A program made the position numbers and the translations under genes. Of a DNA stretch of 64,000 bases, positions 33,097 to 40,710 are shown piece after piece. Positions within the stretch are counted from its first letter, which is position 1; each line of letters opens with the position of its first letter. Source of the stretch: [Actinomadura] parvosata subsp. kistnae (GTDB lineage Bacteria > Actinomycetota > Actinomycetes > Streptosporangiales > Streptosporangiaceae); the NCBI RefSeq assembly GCF_900323885.1, contig NZ_OOHJ01000006.1:434001-498000 (forward strand). The letters run 5' to 3'. The notes under the pieces are model-generated. The model was not told the DNA's origin, made no database searches, and was given only the letters and a program-made list of their open reading frames with translations.

Positions 33097-33491
33097 TCGC
33101 GGGCTACGTGGCCGACCTCACCGCCATCGTGCGGCTCTTGGCCGACGGCGAGGAAGGCGCCGACGCCCGGACCGCTCTGGAGGTCTTGACCGAGGACGGG
33201 CACACCCTGCTCCTGCCGGTCACCGCGCTCGCCCAGGCGGCCATCATCGCCGACCCGGACCCCGCGCAGCTCATGTGGCTGTTCGGCTTCCGCTCCTGCA
33301 TCGTCGAAGACTTGACCCGGCAGGAGACCTTCCGCGTCGTGCGCCAGGCCCGGCACGCGCCACACCCCCTGGAGGTGCCCCTGCACCATGCCCACACGGC
33401 CCACCTCGCGCTGGACCGCGGCTGGCCCGTACTCACGGGAGACGCGGCGGGCTGGGCGGGATACGGGCATCTGGAGTTTTTCCAGGTATAG
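33093..33491 (+). CDS. PIN-like toxin
   Basis: A 132-residue protein with the PIN pattern: an acidic residue in VADLTAIVRLL near residue 7, LLLPVTALAQAAI near 50, and WPVLTGDAAGWAGYG near 118, which is the usual C-terminal Asp motif. It probably cleaves a specific RNA when the antitoxin is degraded. Coupled to the antitoxin through ATGA at 33093-33096. It is distinct from the toxin at 21273. Confidence 0.75.
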   Translation: MIAGYVADLTAIVRLLADGEEGADARTALEVLTEDGHTLLLPVTALAQAAIIADPDPAQLMWLFGFRSCIVEDLTRQETFRVVRQARHAPHPLEVPLHHAHTAHLALDRGWPVLTGDAAGWAGYGHLEFFQV

Positions 33492-33536
33492 GGCAGCCCG
33501 GGACGCGGTCGACGCTCATGGTTCGGTCCCGCGGGC

Positions 33537-34048
33537 CTTAGTGGGCGTTTAGGGCGACCTCCACCAACGTCCCCGCCACCAGCCAGGGCTACGACGCCGG
33601 CAAGAAGATCGCCGGCCGCAAACGCAGCATCATCACCGGCACCCTCGGCCTCCTGCTCGCCGTGCTGGTCGCCACCGCCGGCCTGCCCCTGTTGAGACAG
33701 GTCGCCGCAGCCCAGCCCACCCTGGTCACGGCCTGGGCCGACAGCGCCTACCGCGCCACCGTCATCGAGGGCGCCGCCGCCCTCGGCATCGACCTCGAGA
33801 TCGTCAGCCGCGACCCTGCCGCCAGGGGCTTCGCCCCGCTGCCACGTCGCTGGGTGGCCGAGCGCATCCTGGCCGGCTGATGCTGCACCGCCGCCTGACC
33901 CGCGACTACGAAGCCCGCCCCGGCCATTCCGCAGCCATGATGCACATCGCCATGACCGGCCTCATGACCCGCCGCCTCACCGGCGAGAACACCCCCACCT
34001 GGCACGGCACCTGAACCCGGGACCAGACAGGACTAAACGCCCACTAAG
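33537..34048 (+). mobile_element. Non-autonomous IS5-type element with perfect 16-bp terminal repeats
   Basis: CTTAGTGGGCGTTTAG (33537-33552) and CTAAACGCCCACTAAG (34033-34048) are exact inverted repeats. Between them is only the 3' half of an IS5-family transposase (SQGYDAGKKIAGRKRSIITG, WADSAYRATVIEGAAALG, PRRWVAERILAG), then one frame shift and LTRDYEARPGHSAAMMHIAMTG to a stop near 34013. The 5' half, including the first catalytic Asp, is deleted. Intact ends mean it could still be moved in trans. Confidence 0.8.
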
Positions 34049-34276
34049 CAGCGACGTGCCGGCCGCCCCATGGACGCGCAGCGGCCGGGCCAGGAGCAGA
34101 GCGCCTAACCAACGCTGTTGCCTGCGTTCGAGCCCACCTTGGCCGATCTTGGCTGGCAGCCCCCGTGTGCCGGCTGGTCCCGCAGCGGAGCAGGTGGGGC
34201 GCGGGCGCGGTTCGCATGGGGGCGAGAGCGGAGACGGAATCGGAACTGCCGGTGCCGGGCCGCGCGGGGCCGGGGT

Positions 34277-34450
34277 TCAGGAGGCGGGGGAGGTCTCGAA
34301 GTAGCCCTGGTCGAGGTCGCCGATGAGGTCGGACCTGGTGGCGTCACGGTTCGTGATGGCCGGGTTCGGGTGCTCGATGTCGGGTTGTGGGGCCAGAGCA
34401 GGGGGCCGATGCCGAGGATGCCGAAGTGGGTACCGGCTTCCTCGGCGGGT
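34277..34450 (-). pseudogene. Atypical SDR/epimerase, C-terminal relic
   Basis: On the minus strand EEAGTHFGILGIG and, one frame over, ATRSDLIGDLDQGYFETSPAS plus a stop match the C-terminus of NAD-dependent epimerase-type SDRs (compare PAEAHFGFLSAHAQ and LIDDLGQGHYFD in the intact gene at 35631-36554). The rest is absent. It is a degraded second gene, about 1.2 kb from its intact relative. Confidence 0.6.
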
Positions 34451-34523
34451 CACCGGCTGTCAGCACGCCCGTGTGGCGGCCCGCCGGCCGTCACCGCGCG
34501 GCCGGGCCGTCCGAACCGGGCGC

Positions 34524-35507
34524 TCAGGGCTGGCGGGCCGTGAACTGGCGGCGCAGGTATCCGTACCAGGCGTGGACGTACGCGGCACTGACCGCGGCGT
34601 CGGGGGCGAAGAGGTCCCAGGCGTGATAAGCGCCGGGGTACAGGTGCAGTTCGACGGGCACGCCGCTGGCCTGGAGCCGCGTCGCGTAGCTCAGGTCCTC
34701 GTCGCGGAAGACGTCGAGTTCGGCGGCCGCGACGAAGGTCGGCGGCAGGCCGGTGAGGTCCGTCGCGCGCGCGGGCGCGCTGTACGCAGGCACCTCGTCG
34801 GAGCCGGCGCGGTCCCCGAGGATCAGGTTCCAGGCCAGGATGTTGGTCGCGCGGTCCCAGATGCCGATGTCGGTGATCTCGTGACTGGACGCGGTGGTGT
34901 TGCGGTCATCGAGCATCGGGTAGCTCAGCGCCTGGAACAGCGGCGCGGGCTCGCCCTGGTCGCGGATCATGAGCGCGGTGGCCGCGACGATACCCCCGCC
35001 GCCGCTTTGGCCGGCCAGGGCGACGCGGTCCTCGTCGATGCCGAGCGCGGCCGCCTGACGGCGAAGCCGGCGATAGGCGAGCAGGCCGTCCTCGGCGGCG
35101 GCCGGGGCGGGAGCCTCCGGCGCGAGCCGGTAGTCGACGGAGGCGACGACGCAGCCGACCTCCAGGGCCAGGCGCTTGAGGGTGGGGTCGTCCTGGGCCG
35201 CGTACCCGAGGACCTGCCCGCCGCCGTGGAACCAGAGCAGCACCGGAAGCGGCCCGGCTGCCTCGGTGGGCCGCAGTAGCCGGATGGGGAGGGTGGATCC
35301 GTCCGGGCGGGCCAGGGCGACCTCTTCGACCGACACGGACGGCTCGTCCGGTATCCGGGCCGCGATCGCCTCGGCGAAGGCGCGGATGCCGGCGCGCGTG
35401 CCCTCCAGGTCGCTGAGGTCGAACACCCCGGCCTCCGTCATCGGCACCGCCTTCAGGGCCTCGGCGAGTTCGGGGTCGAGCCGCTCGTGCGCGTTCTTGG
35501 TGTTCAT
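34524..35507 (-). CDS. Alpha/beta hydrolase, HSL/acetyl-esterase family
   Basis: A 327-residue esterase of the hormone-sensitive-lipase group: HGGG oxyanion motif in VLLWFHGGGQVLGYA near residue 93, nucleophile GQSGGGG near 165, Asp in AAELDVFRDED near 265 and His in YPGAYHAWDLF near 292. It hydrolyses short-chain esters in the cytoplasm. It lies on the minus strand downstream of the SDR at 35631 (123-bp gap) and may be co-transcribed from the TetR-operator region at 36.6 kb. Its ATG lacks a strong Shine-Dalgarno (gaggaaacg is the best). Confidence 0.85.
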   Translation of the reverse strand: MNTKNAHERLDPELAEALKAVPMTEAGVFDLSDLEGTRAGIRAFAEAIAARIPDEPSVSVEEVALARPDGSTLPIRLLRPTEAAGPLPVLLWFHGGGQVLGYAAQDDPTLKRLALEVGCVVASVDYRLAPEAPAPAAAEDGLLAYRRLRRQAAALGIDEDRVALAGQSGGGGIVAATALMIRDQGEPAPLFQALSYPMLDDRNTTASSHEITDIGIWDRATNILAWNLILGDRAGSDEVPAYSAPARATDLTGLPPTFVAAAELDVFRDEDLSYATRLQASGVPVELHLYPGAYHAWDLFAPDAAVSAAYVHAWYGYLRRQFTARQP

Positions 35508-35630
35508 GTCGTTCGTTTCCTCTCGGCTGCGCGGCAGCCGGTCGTACAGGAGGATGGCGGGTCGTTCGGACCGATTCCGCCGGGCCGTCCGGACGGGCGC
35601 GATGACCGGGCCGGGATGGAGAAGAGGGCC

Positions 35631-36554
35631 TCAGCGCGGGATGGTCGCGGGGGCGTCGAAGTAGTGGCCCTGGCCGAGGTCGTCGATGAGGCCGGGCTGG
35701 ACGGGCTTCCAGCCCAGGAGATCGCGGGTCAGCGTGCTCAAGGACGGGTTGTCGGCCTGGGCGTGGGCGCTCAGGAAGCCGAAGTGGGCCTCGGCCTGGC
35801 TCGGCGGGATGCTGACCACGGGCAGGTTCAGCCCGCGGCCGATGCCCTCGGCGATCTGCCGGAAGGTGACCCCCTCGTCATCGACGGCGTGCAGCCGTGA
35901 CCCCGCCGGCGCGGATTCCAGCGCCAGCCGGTACAGGCGGGCCGCATCCAGCGTGTGCACGGCGGGCCACCGGTTGGCCCCGTCGCCGACGTGGGCGGAG
36001 ACGCCCTTGGAACGGGCGATGGAGATGAACGTCGGGATGAAGCCGTTGTGGTCGAGCGAGCTGTGCACGGTCGGCGGGAGCCGGACGACGGACGAGCGGA
36101 TGCCGCGCTCGGCGAGGGCGACCACCGCGTTCTCGGCGTCGATCCGCGGTCCCGCGTCGAGCGTGCAGTCCTCGGTGAGGGGGTCCTTCCGTCCCGCGAA
36201 GGCGAACAGCACGGTTCCCGACGTGGTCACCAAAGGCTTGCCGGTGCCGGCGAGCGCGTCCCCGAGCGCCTCGATGGCGCGCAGGTCCGCCGTGACCGCG
36301 CCGTCGAAGTCGCCGGCGAACATGGCGTCGTGCTTGAAGGCCAGGTGAATGACACCGTCGGCCGCGGCGGCGGCCCCGGCGAGACCGTCGAGATCGTCGA
36401 GATCGCCTCGGTGCACCTCGGCGCCGGCAGCCGTCAGCGCGGCGGAGGACGTGTCCGAGCGAGCCAGCCCGACGACCTGGTGTCCCGCTTCGAGGAGTTC
36501 GGGGACGACGGCGGAGCCGAGATGTCCGGAGGCTCCGGTGACGAAGACGCGCAT
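35631..36554 (-). CDS. Atypical SDR, NAD-dependent epimerase/dehydratase type
   Basis: A 307-residue protein starting MRVFVTGASGHLGSAVVPELLEAGH (GxxGxxG cofactor loop) with GLARSDTSSAALTAAGAEVHRGDL. Typical extended/atypical SDR features follow (GVIHLAFKHD, LVTTSGTVLFAF, RLPPTVHSSLDHNGFIP). The ATG at 36554 follows AGGAAGG by 8 bases; a longer frame upstream crosses the operators and is rejected. It diverges from a TetR regulator, and the shared 139-bp region has three operator-like repeats, so this SDR is the likely target. Confidence 0.85.
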   Translation of the reverse strand: MRVFVTGASGHLGSAVVPELLEAGHQVVGLARSDTSSAALTAAGAEVHRGDLDDLDGLAGAAAAADGVIHLAFKHDAMFAGDFDGAVTADLRAIEALGDALAGTGKPLVTTSGTVLFAFAGRKDPLTEDCTLDAGPRIDAENAVVALAERGIRSSVVRLPPTVHSSLDHNGFIPTFISIARSKGVSAHVGDGANRWPAVHTLDAARLYRLALESAPAGSRLHAVDDEGVTFRQIAEGIGRGLNLPVVSIPPSQAEAHFGFLSAHAQADNPSLSTLTRDLLGWKPVQPGLIDDLGQGHYFDAPATIPR

Positions 36555-36602
36555 GGTGTGTGCCTTCCTGCTGCGAGCTCCCGACCAGGGGCGGAGAGCC
36601 GT

Positions 36603-36674
36603 GATGTCAGTTAGTGACATCACTGTAGCGCCCATGTCAGTCTCTGTCATCACTTTGATGTCAGATTCTGTCAT
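36603..36674. promoter_or_regulatory. Three tandem TetR operator-like repeats
   Basis: GATGTCAGTTAGTGACATC (36603-36621, perfect 7-bp arms), ATGTCAGTCTCTGTCAT (36634-36650) and ATGTCAGATTCTGTCAT (36658-36674) share ATGTCAG-N4-TGWCAT. They fill the region between the divergent SDR and TetR genes. The third overlaps the TetR promoter, whose TAGGGT -10 lies just before the leaderless ATG at 36694. Confidence 0.7.
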
Positions 36675-36693
36675 CGGTGTGTAGGGTCGGTGC

Positions 36694-37311
36694 ATGAGCC
36701 GATGGAAACCCGACGCGCGCGGCCGCCTGGAGAAGGCGGCGATGGAGCTCTACAACGACAAGGGCTTCGAGGCCACCACCGTGGCGGAGATCGCCGCTCG
36801 GGCCGAGGTCACCGAACGCACCTTCTACCGGTACTTCGCCGACAAACGGGAAGTCCTCTTCCAGGCCAACGCCCTCGCTGACGTCCTCGCGCGCGCCACG
36901 GCCACCGCCGCCGACCCTCTGGCGCCACTGGAGGTGATCACACACGCACTCACAGAAGCCGCTCCGGTCTTCGAGGAACGCGCAGAACTGGTACGGCAGC
37001 GCCAAGCCGTCATCGCCGCCAATCCCGAGCTGCAGGAACGTGAACTGGCCAAACTGGCCTCACTCGTCTCCATCCTCGCCCACGCGCTTCGGGAACGCGG
37101 TCTGGATCCCACCACCGCGGCACTCGCGGCCGAAATCGGGATCGCCGCGTTCAAGGTCGCCTTCGACCGCTGGATCAACGACCCCGGCCGGCATACCCTC
37201 GCCCAGCACATTCGGGAAACCCTCGACGCCACCAGGCGCCTCACCGCGCCCGCCGAACAGGCCGCCGCGACCGACGACGGGAGCCTCCCAGGCCAGGAGA
37301 ACGTGACATGA
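36694..37311 (+). CDS. TetR/AcrR-family transcriptional regulator
   Basis: A 205-residue regulator with N-terminal HTH (LEKAAMELYNDKGFEATTVAEIAARAEVTERTFYRYFADKREVLF). The C-terminal ligand domain includes RQRQAVIAANPELQERELAKLASL, as in many actinobacterial MftR/TetR_C-like proteins. Its ATG is a few bases after TAGGGT, so the mRNA is probably leaderless. It likely represses itself and the divergent SDR through three upstream repeats. Stops at 37311, next to a non-coding gap. Confidence 0.87.
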   Translation: MSRWKPDARGRLEKAAMELYNDKGFEATTVAEIAARAEVTERTFYRYFADKREVLFQANALADVLARATATAADPLAPLEVITHALTEAAPVFEERAELVRQRQAVIAANPELQERELAKLASLVSILAHALRERGLDPTTAALAAEIGIAAFKVAFDRWINDPGRHTLAQHIRETLDATRRLTAPAEQAAATDDGSLPGQENVT

Positions 37312-37662
37312 ATGCGGCGGGCACCCCGAGCAAGGGACCCTCCGGCGCAGGGGAGTGGTGCGGGTGCTCCAGGACGCAGAACGAGCAGGCGGCCTTGTCG
37401 GCCAGGCCGGGTGGCAGGTTGGGGCGGCAAGGCTTTGAGCTTGGCGCCGACGCCTTCGAGGACAGCCCGTAGCGGGCCTCTTGCTCGGCAGGCAGGTGCT
37501 CAACAGGCATGCCGGGGCACAACACGATCGCGGTCCCGACCTGCCTCCCGCGTTTCCGTCAGGCGACATGAATGTGCAACCCCAAGGTTGCGCGACGCTC
37601 CCGCATGTGCAACCCTGGAGTTGCACATGAGAAACAGGGAAGCGACGAAAGAGGAGCACACC
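37312..37662. other. 351-bp gap containing ArsR operators
   Basis: The first 190 bp has only a faint minus-strand resemblance to a transposase start (MPVEHLPAEQEARYG) that does not continue, so I call no gene. The last 90 bp holds two inverted repeats and the promoter of the SRPBCC-ArsR operon. Confidence 0.5.
37572..37628. promoter_or_regulatory. Two ArsR-type operators, 33 bp apart
   Basis: ATGTGCAACCCCAAGGTTGCG (from 37572) and ATGTGCAAC-CCTGGA-GTTGCACAT (37605-37628, perfect 9-bp arms) are two copies of one operator. Their 33-bp spacing equals three helical turns, so bound dimers would lie on the same DNA face. They precede an operon that encodes an ArsR regulator. Confidence 0.7.
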
Positions 37663-38103
37663 ATGATCGGTGACCGCATTGAACGCGAGATCGTCATCGC
37701 CGCCCCGCCGGAGCGGGTCTGGCCGCTGGTGGCCGAGCCCGGGTTCTGGGCGGCGGAGGCGGGCGACGCGACCTTCCGCGGCACGACCGTCACGCAAGGC
37801 CAGTCCATGGTGATCAAGAACGCCGAGCACGGTGACTTCCCGATGCGCGTGGAGAAGGTCGATCCGCCGAGGTACCTGGCCTGCCGGTGGGTGAGCGCGT
37901 TCCCCGGCGAGGAGTTGCGCGAGAACAACTCCACGCTCGTGGAGTTCACCCTGACGCCCGAGGGCGACGGCACGCGGCTGCGCGTGGTGGAGAGCGGGTT
38001 CGCCGCGCTGGCCACGTCCGAGGACAACCGCCGCAACATCGTCGACGACCACACCGCCGGCTGGAAGCAGTGCTTCGAGGCGCTGGCGGCCCGCGCCGGG
38101 TGA
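37663..38103 (+). CDS. SRPBCC/AHSA1-family protein
   Basis: A 146-residue START-like domain protein: IEREIVIAAPPERVWPLVAEPGFWAAE at the start, RVEKVDPPRYLACRWV in the middle, and GWKQCFEALAARAG at the C-terminal helix, as in Activator-of-Hsp90-like SRPBCC proteins that bind hydrophobic ligands. GAGGAG lies 6 bases before the ATG. First gene of an operon with ArsR (9-bp gap) and DUF899, a common actinobacterial trio. Confidence 0.87.
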   Translation: MIGDRIEREIVIAAPPERVWPLVAEPGFWAAEAGDATFRGTTVTQGQSMVIKNAEHGDFPMRVEKVDPPRYLACRWVSAFPGEELRENNSTLVEFTLTPEGDGTRLRVVESGFAALATSEDNRRNIVDDHTAGWKQCFEALAARAG

Positions 38104-38112
38104 GCCGCCGTC

Positions 38113-38469
38113 ATGGCTGAACGCGCCGCCGACGTCGTGAACGACGTCCTCGCCGCGCTGGCCGACCCGACCCGCCGGCACCTGCTGGACCTGCTCTCCG
38201 CCAGCGGCCAGGCCTCCGCGACGACGCTGGCCGACGGACTGCCGGTCTCCCGCCAGGCCGTGGCCAAGCACCTCGCCGTCCTGGACGCGGCCGGGCTGGT
38301 CGAGAGCGTGAAGGTCGGCCGCGAGGTCCGCTACGCGGTACGCCCGGAGGCGCTGGAGACGACGGCCCGCTGGATGGCCGCGCTCGCCGCCGACTGGGAC
38401 CGCCGCCTCGCCAGGATCAAACGCTTCGCGGAGGCGGCCGAGCAGGACCGGCACCATCCCAAGGAGTGA
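38113..38469 (+). CDS. ArsR-family transcriptional regulator
   Basis: A 118-residue winged-helix protein: VLAALADPTRRHLLDLLSASGQASATTLADGLPVSRQAVAKHLAVLDAAGLVES covers helix-turn-helix and wing. It lacks the metal-binding Cys motif ELCVCDL of arsenic sensors, so it belongs to the non-metal group usually paired with SRPBCC proteins. The two upstream ATGTGCAAC repeats are its probable operators. Confidence 0.88.
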   Translation: MAERAADVVNDVLAALADPTRRHLLDLLSASGQASATTLADGLPVSRQAVAKHLAVLDAAGLVESVKVGREVRYAVRPEALETTARWMAALAADWDRRLARIKRFAEAAEQDRHHPKE

Positions 38470-38474
38470 TCATC

Positions 38475-39308
38475 ATGCACAACGCCACCGCCATGCCGCA
38501 CGTCGTCGAGCGCGGCAGCTTCCAGGCCGAGCTCGACCGCCTGCGCATCCGGGAGAAGGCCCACACCCGGGAGGGCGACGCCATCGCCGCGGCCCGGCGG
38601 CGCCTGCCCATGGTCGAGGTCGACCCCACCCTCGAACTGCTCGGCCCGAACGGGCCGGTCAGCCTCCTCGACACCTTCGAGGGACGCCGCCAGCTCATCG
38701 CCTACTCCTTCATGTGGAACCCCGGCCGGCCCGCGGCCGAGCAGTGCGAGGGCTGCACGTTCTACACCACGCAGGTCGGCGAGCCGGCCCACCTGCACTC
38801 CCGCGACATCACCTTCGCGGTCTTCTCCCAGGGGCGCAACGTCGCCTCCAGCGGGGGAGACATCCGGGCCTCCTACGAGGCGAGCCTGCGCTACCGCGCG
38901 TTCATGGGCTGGGAACACCTGCCGTGGTACTCGGCGCAGCCATCACTCGACGCGCTGCTCGCCGGCCGCCAGGCCGGCCTGTTCCACCTGATCTGCTACC
39001 TGCGCGACGGCGATCGCGTCTTCGAGACGTACTGGACGACGCGGCGCGGCGTGGAGGCGCTGGACCACAGTTACGCCCTCATGGACCTGACCGCGTACGG
39101 CCGCCAGGAGCCCTGGGAGGACTCGCCGGCCGGATGGCCGCAGAAGTGCACGAACGTGCGCACCGACGCCGGCTCACCCGACTGGCCGCCGGCGTCGTCG
39201 TGGCCGGGCGGACGGCCCATCGCGCAGTGGTCTCGGCTCGACTCCGGGCGTTCCGACGACCTCGGCCCCGTGGGACCCCCGAACCAGCAGCCCCATCCCT
39301 GCCACTAG
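38475..39308 (+). CDS. DUF899 thioredoxin-like protein
   Basis: A 277-residue protein of the DUF899 family (thioredoxin fold): LLDTFEGRRQLIAYSFMWNPG, then EQCEGCTFYTTQVG with a CxxC pair near residue 95, and the C-terminal VFETYWTTRRGVEALDHSYALMDLTAYGRQEPWED. Function is unproven; the CxxC suggests redox chemistry. The ATG at 38475 follows AAGGAG by 8 bases; a GTG three codons earlier would overlap the ArsR stop. Third gene of the SRPBCC-ArsR operon. Confidence 0.87.
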   Translation: MHNATAMPHVVERGSFQAELDRLRIREKAHTREGDAIAAARRRLPMVEVDPTLELLGPNGPVSLLDTFEGRRQLIAYSFMWNPGRPAAEQCEGCTFYTTQVGEPAHLHSRDITFAVFSQGRNVASSGGDIRASYEASLRYRAFMGWEHLPWYSAQPSLDALLAGRQAGLFHLICYLRDGDRVFETYWTTRRGVEALDHSYALMDLTAYGRQEPWEDSPAGWPQKCTNVRTDAGSPDWPPASSWPGGRPIAQWSRLDSGRSDDLGPVGPPNQQPHPCH

Positions 39309-39433
39309 GGCGGTGGGGTGATCGCGGATCCCGCGCGTCGCAGGTGGCAGGCTCTCACCTCGTGCCCCGCCGCTGGCCGGCAGGTGGATCCACGGGTGCG
39401 GGCCGCCTGCCGGGTGGCGGGCCGGGGCGGGGC

Positions 39434-40633
39434 TCAGGTGGCCGTCCCGATCAGCCGTTGCAGGGCGTGGTCGCGGGCCAGGACGGCGGCGCCCGTCACG
39501 GTGGCCGTGGTGCCCAGGCCGCTCTGACGTACCTCGACCGGGATGTGCAGGTTGTGCAGCGTCTCGCGGACCGTGCCGAGGAGCAGCGGATTGGAGCCGA
39601 TGCCGCCGCCCAGCACCACCAGCCCCGGATCCACCAGGGCGACGACCGCCACGATCAGCCGGCCGAGCTGCGCGGCGTGCTCGGCGACCGCGCGCTGGGC
39701 CGGCGCGTGCCCCTCGGCGGCGCGCTGGAAGAGCTCCTCGGCGCTGGACGGTCGCGGCTGCTCGCTCCCGGGCCAGGCGGCGACGGCTCGGCGCAGCAGC
39801 TGCTCGGCGCCGAGGAAGTGTTCGAGGCCGTCCGGGGCGGGCTGCCGGTCGGGGGCCCAGGGGAACGGCAGGTGGGCGACCTCCCCGGCCCAGCCGGACG
39901 CGCCGCGCAGCAGCCGTCCGTCGATGACGATGGCGGCGCCGATGCGTACGCCGGCCTGGACGTAGGCGAACTGTGAGAACCCCTGCGCCACCCCGACGCC
40001 CCGCTCAGCCAGGGCGGCGCAGTTGACGTTGTTCTCCAGCAGGAGCGGGACCTCGGGCAGGGAGAACGCCTTCAGCATGGCGCGCGCTTCCGGCCGGTGG
40101 GACGGCGCGCCGGGGTCGCGGTCGGTCACGATCGTCGGCAGCGCGATCACGATCTGGCGCAACGGCCCGTTGTCGTCCAGCCGGGGCAGCGTCTCCCGGA
40201 GGAGGTCACCGGCCACGGCGGCGCTGGCCTGCAGATCGGCCAGGGGAGGCGCGTCGCGGCCGGGTTGTGGCGCGCTCTGGAGTGGCACCTCGCGGTCGGC
40301 GTCCAGGAGGCGCACCCCGCTCACGGTCTGGGCGTGGACGCGGGCGCGCGTCACGCCGACGTCCACCCCGACGACGTGCCCCGCGCCCTCACCGATCCGG
40401 TACAGCATCGCCGACCGCCCGGTGTGTCCCTGGGTCGAGCCGGCGGCGGAGACCAGGCGGTGCTGTTCGAGCTCCGCCATCGCGGCCGACACGGTGGGCT
40501 TGGAGAGCCCCAGCGCCTGGCTGATCTGCGGCCTCGTGGCCTGCCCGCGCCGCACCAGCTCGGCCAGCACGGCCCGCGCGCTCGTACTCAGTGACGTCAT
40601 GCCCATCCCCGCGAACTCAACCAGTACTCCCAT
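39434..40633 (-). CDS. ROK-family transcriptional repressor (NagC/XylR type)
   Basis: A 399-residue protein with an N-terminal winged HTH (LAELVRRGQATRPQISQALGLSKPTVSAAMAEL) and a ROK sugar-binding domain (HVVGVDVGVTRARVH, LLLENNVNCAALAERG, GASGWAGEVAHLP). The zinc-site cysteines of many ROK proteins are not evident. The start ATG (40631-40633) has GGGAGG close upstream. It diverges from the sugar ABC operon, and a palindrome over that promoter is its likely operator; an amino-sugar ligand would release it. Confidence 0.87.
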   Translation of the reverse strand: MGVLVEFAGMGMTSLSTSARAVLAELVRRGQATRPQISQALGLSKPTVSAAMAELEQHRLVSAAGSTQGHTGRSAMLYRIGEGAGHVVGVDVGVTRARVHAQTVSGVRLLDADREVPLQSAPQPGRDAPPLADLQASAAVAGDLLRETLPRLDDNGPLRQIVIALPTIVTDRDPGAPSHRPEARAMLKAFSLPEVPLLLENNVNCAALAERGVGVAQGFSQFAYVQAGVRIGAAIVIDGRLLRGASGWAGEVAHLPFPWAPDRQPAPDGLEHFLGAEQLLRRAVAAWPGSEQPRPSSAEELFQRAAEGHAPAQRAVAEHAAQLGRLIVAVVALVDPGLVVLGGGIGSNPLLLGTVRETLHNLHIPVEVRQSGLGTTATVTGAAVLARDHALQRLIGTAT

Positions 40634-40652
40634 GATCCTCCCGCATCAGCAC

Positions 40653-40694
40653 TTGACATACCTTATCCGACTTCGTTAGGTAATTTGCCTAACG
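40653..40694 (+). promoter_or_regulatory. Promoter and ROK operator of sugar ABC operon
   Basis: TTGACA (40653-40658), a 17-bp spacer and TTAGGT (40676-40681) form a good promoter. CGTTAGG-7-CCTAACG (40674-40694) is a perfect palindrome over the -10 box, placed to block transcription when the divergent ROK repressor binds. A GAGGAG ribosome site follows before the ATG at 40711. Confidence 0.75.
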
Positions 40695-40710
40695 AACGAG
40701 GAGAAGTCGC

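Noticed and set aside
34323..35279. Long plus-strand frames opposite the esterase and many other genes
   Set aside because: Compositionally biased shadows of the real genes, with no ribosome site or domain.
37312..37525. Possible Tn3-family transposase start on the minus strand (MPVEHLPAEQEARYG)
   Set aside because: Only about 15 residues resemble the family start; the next residues do not continue the domain in any frame.
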